A stretch of 64,000 bases of DNA. It comes from Podarcis raffonei. Lineage: Eukaryota > Chordata > Lepidosauria > Squamata > Lacertidae. The notes under the pieces were generated by a model, which was not told the DNA's origin, searched no databases, and saw only the letters and a program-made list of their open reading frames with translations. The stretch is from the NCBI RefSeq assembly GCF_027172205.1, contig NC_070618.1, positions 6,144,001-6,208,000 on the forward strand. Direction: 5' to 3'. Position numbers and translations under genes: made by a program. Below, in pieces: positions 50,803 through 61,000 of the stretch. Numbering within the stretch: position 1 is the first letter of the stretch; every line of letters starts with the position of its first letter.

Positions 50803-52160
50803 GCAGTGGCCTCTGCGGAACAGCCAACAGCTCAGAACTCAAGAGAGAAACGAACAAGATGTGGAGCGTTTTGCAAAATATTTCCCCCCCATCAAGTCCA
50901 AAGGTGTTTTTTGGGGGGGGAGGGGGGCAGAGAACTGCTCCCTATCTCCATACTCAGCAGCCTTTGAGACTGTTAACATAGCAGATAACCTCAAATATGG
51001 CAATTATGACCCCCCACTTTATTTTAAATTCCTTTGGGGCAAATGTATCATCCTAGACCGGGCGCGTCCAACTTCCAAGAGACTGCGATCTACTCTCACT
51101 ATTAAAAAAAACTGGCAGTGATCTACCCATTGTTGAGCTTTTTTTAAGGGAGGATGAGCCAATATTGCTGAGCTTTTTTTGTGTGGAGTGTGGGTGTCTA
51201 TTTTTATTCAAATCCCATCAATGCTCAGTCTTACAAATCGAGTCTCACCATTCAAATGGATGTCTAAAACAAAGTTCGTACATGACAGAATAACTAGCTT
51301 TTGCAACACAGATGTAGGTATATTGGATTCAAATGACATTTCAGGAAATAAGAAACCTGGGATTGTTGGTATTTAGGGCAGCTTCCCTGCAAGTCAAGCT
51401 CCACAATCTCATGAGAAACAGATCCAGAGAACCAGAAGTTCCCCATGCAGGCAATGCACTAGCCACCGCTCTGAGGGTTCAGTCAAAAGGTTTGGTCAAA
51501 ACTGTATTTGCAAACGTATTTTTATTAGCCAAATTTTATACAAGTTTAACACTTCAATATGACCTCCTTACGAAGTTACATACCGCCCCCCCCCATGATG
51601 TATTTTATTTTACAAATTTATACCCTGTCATTCTTGTCAAAACAACCGACAGTGACTTATCACAGCTGAAGCCATTGTCTCAATTTCAAAAACTCCTTTC
51701 TTTGTAAAAGCTACTTTTTGGTCTTCCAACCATGGTATCACTTTTCAGGGTTTCATCATTAGATAAGAGCACATGCCACAGAGACTCTAATTTTTCAAAC
51801 AGAGAGTAATCAGATTGTTTTAATGGTTGTGATGGTCGTTTGAGCTGCCAGAGCACTTCTGTGCACTAATGTGGAACATACCCGTTTCTTTATAATCTCA
51901 TGTAATTTAAAATCTGTTGCAATGGTCTCATTGTAGCTCTCCTGCCAACCCCCAAATCGGTAAGAAATGCACCCTATCATCCCTCAAGATCAGCTTTCTA
52001 GCCGATTTCAGGATGCTGAACCTCTTTTGTGGGAGTGAGGCAACACACACACCGCATGCCAGCTCTCTGTTGCTTGCACCCTAGTGATGGAGCTAGCATT
52101 CATTTGGAGCATTGATTTTTATGACATTTATCTAGATCTTTTTGCAATCTGCTCTAGCAG
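50803..52160. other. Convergent spacer
   Basis: It contains an uninterrupted copy of the unclassified repeat at about 51,060-51,190 (GCGCGTCCAACTTCCAAGAG). Otherwise nothing named. Confidence 0.35.
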
Positions 52161-52164
52161 TTCA

Positions 52165-52441
52165 GGACAAATTACTTAAGAGACATTGCTATATTCTCAT
52201 GAATACTGCTGGTTGTGTATTACTGGAGTGATCCAAACATTCAGTCTGTGCACAACATGTTCAATGGAGACTTGGGGATCCTTCACAATCACAGATTCTA
52301 CTTTGGCCATCTCTTTGTTGTTATGGGGAGTTGCAAGCCTTCCATTTCCTGGATCATCTTCAAAGCTGTTGCTGCCACGTTTAAATTCCACTGTCCAGTG
52401 TCTGATCCTGTGGAGTGATGAGGCAGAGTCGCCATAACCAT
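52165..52441 (-). mobile_element. Mariner transposase N-terminal fragment
   Basis: Minus strand reads YGDSA, then VEFKRGSNSFEDDPGNGRLA and KEMAKVESVIVKDPQVSIEH: the helix-turn-helix region of mariner transposases (compare FKRGRxSxEDDPRxGRP). No catalytic DDD part is seen. About 85 codons, no stop inside the stretch read. Confidence 0.75.
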
Positions 52442-53770
52442 ATGCAGCAGGTGCTACTGACTGCCTGCAGTATTTACCCTTCCTTTTGTCAAAATGAAAC
52501 TACACAAATATGATGGTTCAATTTATTTTACACAAGGGTCTGTAACGGTGAAACAATTTAAAGCTATTTTAATGAAGATCTGCAGAATGCTTCTAAAGGA
52601 TGTAACAATTATGTGCTAAGAATTCTGTGTTGTTACTGACTGCCACGGGAGAGAAAGTTATCATTCTGACAAATCTTTTTGACCATATACGGTGGGACTT
52701 TTCTCAGATGGAGTAGCATCCTTTTGTGGCTTGCAAGGCACATAAATAACAGGCCAGCGGGCCTTTATAATGTTGCAAAATGGAAACAGTACGGGGCAAC
52801 ATTTTAGTCTGATATTGGAAAAAAATTGTTTTATTAATTCCAAAAGCCTTCCACAGTGATGGAAGCGATCATAGGGTTCGGACACAGTTCAACAGAAAAT
52901 TCTGCTGTTCAAGTCTCATCTCAATGAGATTTGTGCAGGACTTCCTGCTGGATTGTATATCTAAGTTTTGGGGCACATATTCAGGTGAACAACTAACACC
53001 CCTTCCCATGCCCATACATTATTATAGAAGGTGCTCCTGTACAAGACTCGTGAGGGCAAGATGTTAAGCTATCCAGTTCTCAATAAATTTTATATCTAGT
53101 TAAACAAGGAAGAATAACTGTGCTTCCAGTCATTTTTGGGGTGGGTTGGGGGAAAGAACTGGCAATAAACAGCGTACAATTTTAGGAACTCCAGCCAACA
53201 GATTGAACTATAGCAGAACAATACCAAAATGTAGCAACCGCATTTCCCGTAGTTCACAAAAAAACAAACAAACAGAAAACAATGCATTTGCTGGCTGTAT
53301 CTAACCTAGTGTGCGAGAGAACTGCTTCATTCCTAGAAGAAGAAAAATACAGCGAACTCCAGGCAAAGGAAGCATGTGGGCTGTGTCTGGGTGTCCCCCC
53401 CTTCTCATGCCCAGCTAGAATCTTGCACTAAGAGTCACGTGGAAAGACAAGACTTAGAAGTGCTGCCATGCTACATCCAAACGACACAGGTGGAATCAGC
53501 AGGAGGAAAGAGGGAGAATGAGCAGGAGGTCTGGTGTGTGAATTCAGAATCACAGCACTCACACATACGCACACACACGCACACACACATAAAGGGCTGG
53601 ATTGAAGCTGTCTTTTTTTTTTTCTTTCCCAGTCCAAGGGTCAGAGTAACTCTGTACTCGTCCAAATTTACAAGTTTTTCTTTTTTTAAAAAAACAAAAC
53701 ACTCCAACTAAACTGAAGTAATTAAAAAAAAGAAAAGAAAGTCAAATGTTCTTTTCAAGGCAAGAAGTGC
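52442..53770 (-). other. DCAF10: DCAF10 3' UTR (likely extent)
   Basis: Mostly repeat-free sequence after the stop. AATAAA on the minus strand occurs at 52835-52830 and 52527-52522. A mariner fragment begins at about 52,441, so the UTR probably ends before it. A short CA run lies at about 53,560-53,590. Confidence 0.5.
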
Positions 53771-54139
53771 CTAGAACTTTGGCTGATATAAAGAAACACG
53801 ACCGCTAAGGCACCCGGAGGCAATCTGACAGTGCGTCGGCGAGAACTTGGTGGTCAGGACCACGTCGTTGTGCGAGTAGAGCGAGCGGATCTCTTGCAAG
53901 GGGGCGGCTTCTTTGGGCAAACAGTCCACCAGTTCGCTGCACTGGGTGTCAAATCCCAACAAGCGAATCCCGTAGCCGTGCGGGGAGGAGATCATCCGGC
54001 CGTCAGGGCTGAAACAGAGTTCTTTGATATAGCCCCGGCCGACATTGGCTTCCTCAATGCAATGAGTCAATCGGAGGGAACAGCGAGGAGAAACGGGCCG
54101 GACCGGAGTTCCTTCTTGGAATTCGTAGACACAAGTCCA
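53771..54139 (-). CDS. DCAF10: DCAF10 exon 7 (terminal coding exon)
   Basis: 369 nt including the stop, phase 0, acceptor cccccttgctgtag. It encodes WTCVYEFQEGTPVRPVSPRC through EANVGRGYIKELCFSPDGRM and CQIASGCLSGRVSLYQPKF. The last WD blades are close to human. Confidence 0.96.
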   Translation of the reverse strand, partial: WTCVYEFQEGTPVRPVSPRCSLRLTHCIEEANVGRGYIKELCFSPDGRMISSPHGYGIRLLGFDTQCSELVDCLPKEAAPLQEIRSLYSHNDVVLTTKFSPTHCQIASGCLSGRVSLYQPKF

Positions 54140-55001
54140 CTACAGCAAGGGGGAGAAAAGCACAATTAATCCACTTTGCTAACTGCCAGTTCATCCTACT
54201 CATGTGGGGCCAAGAACATAACTTGGACTACTGCAATGCACTCTACGTGGGGCTACCTTTGAAGGTGACCCAGAATCTACAACTAATCCAGAATGCGGCA
54301 GCTGGACTAGTGACTGGGAGTGGCTGCTGAGACCATATTCGCTCCCGGTACATTTCTGAGCACAATTCAAAGTGTTGGTGCTGACCTTTAAAGCCCTAAA
54401 CGGCTTGGGCCCAGTATATCTGAAAGAGCGTATCCACCCCCATCGTTCAGCCGGGACACTGAGATCCAGCTCTGAGGGCCTTCTGGAGGTTCCCCACCTG
54501 CGAGAAGTGAGGTTACAGGGAACCAGGCAGACGGCCTTCTTGGTGGTGGCACCCACCCTGTGGAACGCCCTCCCATCAGATGTCAAAGAAATAAACAACT
54601 ATCTGACTTTTAGAAGACATCTGAAGGCATTTCTCTTCAAGAAAAGAAAATTGTTTGCATATAAGGTAAAGTAAAAGGTAAAGGACCCCTGGACGGTTAA
54701 GTCCAGTCAAAGGTGACTATGGGGTTGTGGCGCTCATCTCGCTTTCAGGCCGAGGGAGCCGCCGTTTGTCCACAGCTTTCCGGGTCATGTGGCCAGCATG
54801 ACTAAACCGCTTCTGGTGCAACGGGACACCATGACGGAAACCAGAGTGCACGGAACCGCCGTCTACCTTCCTGCCACAGCAGTACCTATTTTATCTACTT
54901 GCACTGGCATGCTTTTGAACTGCTAGGTTGGCAGGAGCTGGGACAGAGCAACGGGAGCTCACCCCATCACAGGGATTCAAACCACCGACCTTATGTGACA
55001 A

Positions 55002-55043
<42 letters not shown>

Positions 55044-58000
55044 CCTCTTGGTCATCAGTGTTACTTGAGCATCGAAGAAGTGTAGCCCATCCTTTGGGAT
55101 GGAGCTGCAGCGATGTGATGCAGTTCCCACGATCTCTCTCTCCAGGAACTTCTGGGGTTAAAACCTCAAGACTATTGCGTGGAGATCCACCTGCTGTGAA
55201 AGAAAGCATCACTGTCGCTATGCCCCTTTCATTTCCCAAACTGTTTGTCAGCCAAAGCAAACAATGGACCATAAGAACTATGGTATGAATGGAAGTCTAC
55301 TGTACTGCACTGGGCCCAGAGCTCATCGACACATGCAAGTGTATGGCCTGTAGTTATCAAAGGACAAGCATGAAGTTCTGAACCAATCCTCAAGCAGCCT
55401 ACATGGAGTTGCAAGGCTGCATTAACTTTATTGAACCTGAATGTAGGAGACTGTTTTTAGTTTCTGGGACACCCTTCTTGGTGGAACAGCCCCCCCACTT
55501 GGTTTAACCCTGTTTTAACACACCTTCTCGCTGGGTAGCTCGTACCATATGCTTCTCAGACACTGGGTTTGTGTCACTCTGATGACACGGCGACCCAGCG
55601 CTCCGAGGAATGGACGATGTGGCAGATGTCAAATCTGAGAAGAAAGCAGTAACGTATAAAATGAAATGTACAGAAGGGATCCTGTTCAACCATTCAGTCT
55701 CCTGTGTTCCATCACTTGGAAACCAGTGGTTCCCAACCTTTCTTTAGCCATGCCCCACCTAAGCATCTCCCAAATCCTGATTCCGCCCCCCCGACATATA
55801 ATTTTTATTATTCAAAAAGTGAACTCCTATTCACGTGGAGGAAGCCTAAAAGGCCATTCACTGTTAATAACTCATTTTCAAATTGCCTCCCTTAAAAATC
55901 AAATTGGCCCCCTGTGGTGCGTGTGCCCCATTTTGGGAACCACGGGTTTAAACTCTTCACTGTGGATGTCTGCTAATGTCAGAGCCCATGGATCTTCTTG
56001 ATAAGCTTCTATTTTGAGGAGGCATTATTCCGGTTTCTCTTATTTGCCTCCTAAGGTTGTGGACAGCAGTTTGTATTAAATGGTTACTTGTCATAGTCAC
56101 AGATAAGGAAAAAGGCAGCAACAACTAAAAAACCACTACAAAGCAAAGATTTACAAACTGCTGTGAAACCCTGGGATTCTGGAAGCTGATCAGAGTTCTT
56201 CAGTGAGTAGATCAGTAATGGTGAATCTGAAAGGCATCTTGGACACATCACTACCAATGTTCCTTCCACAGATGCTGCAGCCACAGGGAAGCCTTGGGGT
56301 GGGGGAAGTGTAACACATTCAGTTCACATGAGCTGATGGTGGAATCACAGCAGGGACTATATATGAACTTTGAGCGCATGCCCTAAAACACTACCCAGAA
56401 TCCAATGCATCATGTAAAGGCTTTTTAGTGGACAAGTCGATCTCCTTTTGTAAACCGCTTTGAGGTTTTTTTAAAGCGATGAAACGGTGCATAAACTTGA
56501 TGAAATGCAATAAATAACAGAGGGGTTGGCTAATTCACTGCTCACAGCACAGCACCCCCAGCGCTAGCTATCTCTTGTTAGGTGAATGAATAGCAGACAT
56601 GACATGGGTATATACTAATCAAAACACAAGGACTTACCCGAATTGGATGTCGTTCTCCTAGCTCTTAAAATCGGATAGCTGACAACCTCTAAGGATTTGG
56701 TTAAGTCAAGATCGTGTAAGATCAGGAGATACCCAGACGAGGTTGAGATCAACATTTTGGAACAGTCTGGTGTCAACCTCATGCGCATGAGAAAGCGGGT
56801 GTGAAAGAACTTCTTGTGAGGGCAACCATCTTCTGTGCACCTGGGGAAAGAGAAGCGTCAAACCACATCCACTGTTGGCTTCTAGTTTCAAGAATTCCAT
56901 TTATTTATTATTATTTATTAAATTTCTATTATCACCCTTCATCCGAAGATCACAGGGAGGTTTACAATATAAAAGCACAAAAATACGTAACGTAGTAACA
57001 AACATAAACAATACTCCCTCAGTTTAAAAGGTCATAGATTATTTAATTACCCAAAGGCCTGGGAGGAGAGGAATGCTTTTGCCTGGTGCCTAAAGATATG
57101 TAACAAAGGCGCCAGGTGAGCCTCCCTGGGGACAGCATTCCACAAGCGGGGAGCCACCACAGAAAAGGCCTGTTCTGTTGCTTTTCATGGAGTAGGCACA
57201 TGTGGAAGAACCTCAGCCTTATATTTAAGGTGGTATGTATCTTAACAGTAATATAGCCCTCATTGTAACTCCTCCGTTTCTACTTCATACAGTCATACCT
57301 CATGTTACGTGTTTTTGGGTTGCGGACTGCGGGAAACCCAGAAGTACTGCAACGGGTTACTTCTGGGTTCTGCCGCTCACGCATAAGCGCCAAGTCGCGC
57401 CGGAACCTGTGCAAAGTGGTGCTTCAGCTTGCGAACACTGTGGGTTGCGGACATGCCTCCATCACGGATTACGTCCGCAACCAGAGGTTCCACTGTACAA
57501 TGAAAGGAGAGAAGGCTGGTCTCACTGAGTTACTTTTCTGGTCTGGGGTTTGTCAAGCTCTGCTTACAAGACAAGGCTACCTGAGCCAGATCTCATGGAG
57601 GAAATTTTGCATTAACATATCCAGCTACACTGGGTGTTTTGCTGTGAATACTGAAAGACAGTTGAGACCAAACCACACAAGTTCCAATGTTCTTTCATTC
57701 CTTCTCTCTTTCTCAACTGTTCCATGTTTTCAGGCTTAATACAATCACAATATTGTTTAGTAGTGACAAAGGATTACTACCTCAAGCCATAGGATTGGTT
57801 AAGTATAAAGCATTGTAATTGTAATTCAGCAATTAGTATTTAAACTCCCTCTCACGCTTTGGCTCCCAATATGTTTCTGGGCACAAGTCAGTGTTGGTGC
57901 TGACCTTTAAAGCCCTAAACAGCCTCGGTCCAGTATACCTGAAGGAGCGTCTCCACGCCCATTGTTCAGCCCAGACACTGAGGTCCAGCTCCAAGAGCCT

Positions 58001-61000
58001 TCTGGCAGTTCCCTCACTGAGAGAAGTGAGGTTACAGGGAACCAGGCAGAGGGCCTTCTCAGTAGTGGCACCCGCCCTGTGGAACACCCTCCCATCAGAT
58101 GTCAAGGAAATAAAATATCTGACTTTTAGAAGACATCTGAAGGCAACCCTGTGTGCACTCCAAATTACAGTGGTACCTCGGGTTAAGTACTTAATTCGTT
58201 CCGGAGGTCCGTTCTTAACCTGAAACTGTTCTTAACCTGAAGCACCACTTTAGCTAATGGGGCCTCCTGCTGCCACTGCGCCGCCGCCATGCAATTTCTG
58301 TTCTCATCCTGAAGCAAAGTTCTTAACCTGAAGCACTATTTCTGGGTTAGCGGAGTATGTAACCTGAAGCGTATGTAACCTGAAGCATATGTAACCCGAG
58401 GTACCACTGTATTATTATTATTATTATTATTAGGAACTATCAAGGGTTGCTTCAAGTGAGCATGCTCAGAAGTTCATTCTTATCAACTGAAACCAGAGTT
58501 ATATCTGTTATTTGAATTTTGAGAGGGATGCCTTGGCTTACTGCAGACTGTGGGGGGATGGGGATGACAGCAGACAGACTTTTACCCAGCCCCTTTTTCT
58601 ATACCCATCTACTTGGCACTTGTTCGATTTAACCCACACACTGAGTCTATGCAACCCCAGGTGCCATAACACCATGTCTGCAACAGGCAAGTTTGCAAAT
58701 GAGGTACAGAATAAAGGCATTTCAGAGCAACAGACATCTATCTCCCTCAATATTTCCATATCAAGAGGGATGCCAGTTTAAAATCTGCTTACCTGTTGGT
58801 ATCCCAAATGATAACATTTCCATCAAATCCCGATGTTACCAACAGCCTTGTGTTAGTGTCATATTCAATGTTCTTTACCCAGCTTGTGTGACCATGCAGA
58901 GTACACACTTTCGTGTCCAGCTTCCGCAGATCCCAAAGTGCTATGGTAGTGTCATCAGAGCAAGTTGCAAACAGTCTGTTATCAAGAAACCTACAAATAA
59001 AATGGACAAGGAGGGAGGCCATTTCGTATCTTGAAATTCATGCAAAACTTCTCTAAATCCTCCCCCCCCAAAAGAAACTTTGAGATGACAGCCACATGAA
59101 GAGAAATGCCAGGATATTGATTTTCATAACATCTTGATGTGGAAACAAAGACCGACATTGTCAGATTGGAGGTGTACATTCAGGAGCTAGCTAGAGTTTC
59201 AGAAACAGATTTAGCAAGATGCCAAAACGCATTCCCGTGTTTGGATTGGTTTCATCATCCTTTCAATGCACATTTGTTCCCGAGATTTCAATAACTTCAA
59301 AACATGCAAAATTTCAATAGAGCATTACACTGTTATCTGATGCAATGAGCTGTCCAAGATGTGCACACACCTGTGCTTCTTTAGGGAAGGCACCAGCCGA
59401 AAAACAAAAACACTTAGCAATTTTTTTTTGGGTGGAGGGAGAGAATGGCAAGTGACAATTACAACTATTTGGGGATGGGCGGTGAAGCAGTGTACAGAGG
59501 GAAAGGTCCAACTTGTACACCAAGAAGGCAGTTTCCTTGGTTCCATCACAGACTAGCTTCAAACCAAGAAACAGATTCAGGGATGGGCAATGCAGACAGG
59601 GGCTGCCTCAGTTTTCTGTGGCTGTTTATGGGCAACAGCATTCAAGTTCTGGCTTGGGTTGCAGCAAAAAGTTAAAAATTAGTACCATGACTCTCATTAC
59701 TAATTGATGGGAGAGAAAAACATAAAAGAGAAAATAGAAGATATGTTTGTCACTACAGCGTCCATGCTTCCAGAGCTTAAATAAAACAAGTACTGGAATT
59801 TTAGATATCTGTAACTGGCTTTTATTTCCCAGCCAACCAACCTGATATTATTTACACAGTCCTCGTGAGCTTCGGAGAGAGTTTTGATGTGCTTTGAAGA
59901 TATGGGATCAAAAAGAAGGACTTCTGTCTGTTCACAAGCAACAGTTAGCACTGACCTGGATAGGAAAGAAACAAGAAACAGGCTATTATGCCCAAAGAAA
60001 CTCAACACCCTCTCAGTGACATCTGGTAAAGAACAGAAAGGTTTCCTTATTTAAAGGGCACACAAACACAGAGCTGAAACGTGAATAATAGTTCCAAAGG
60101 CAGAGACGTTCCATGGAGTAGCTTGCAGAATTTCTACGCACTGGATTTTTTAATTAGAACCACATTTATTTTCTCTTATTTGCTGCAATGTAGTGAATCG
60201 TGAATCAATTAATTAAATGCCACCAACTGATCACATGTTATATAAAGGGTAAAGGTAAAGGGACCCCTGACCATTAGGTCCAGTCGTGACCGACTCTAGG
60301 GTTGCAGCGCTCATCTCGCTTTATTGGCCGAGGGAGCCGGCGTACAGCTTCCGGGTCATGTGGCCAGCATGACTAAGCCGCTTCTGGTGAAACTAGAGCA
60401 GTGCACGGAAATGCCATTTACCTTCCCACCAGAGCGGTACCAATTTATCTACTTGCACTTTGACGTGCTTTCGAACTGCTAGGTTGTCAGGAGCAGGGAC
60501 TGAGCAACGGGAGCTCACCCCATCATGGGGATTCGAACCGCCGACCTTCTGATTGGCAAGTCCGAGGCTCTGTGGTTTAACCCACAGCGCCACCTGCGTC
60601 CCTCTTCACATGTTATATGACCACAATCAAATGATCCATGAAACCAGAAGGCAAAGGGACATGCTCCTCTCACCACCAAACCCAACCATATGATTAATCA
60701 GAGTGTATTATACCACTTTAACTCTCACAGCAAGAATTCTGGGAACTTTGGCTTGTTAAGGGTGTTGGGAATTGTAGCCCTGTGACCAACTACAGTTCCC
60801 AGGATTCTTTGGGGAAAGCATGACTGTTAAAGTCGTATAACAGTATGGCGTGCATGTTACTTTGCTCTTGCCTACCCCAGAAGGCCACTCCTATTGGATC
60901 AAACTTCAGTGCCCAATTCTCCTCCCCCAATTAGGTATGTGCAACAAAACTCTTAGGCATGATGTCATCATGTTCATTAAGTAAAACAAAGATGAATACC

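Noticed and set aside
555-60605. tRNA-like sequences with A and B boxes
   Set aside because: Each belongs to a SINE head (no matching acceptor stem, followed by SINE body), so none is a tRNA gene.
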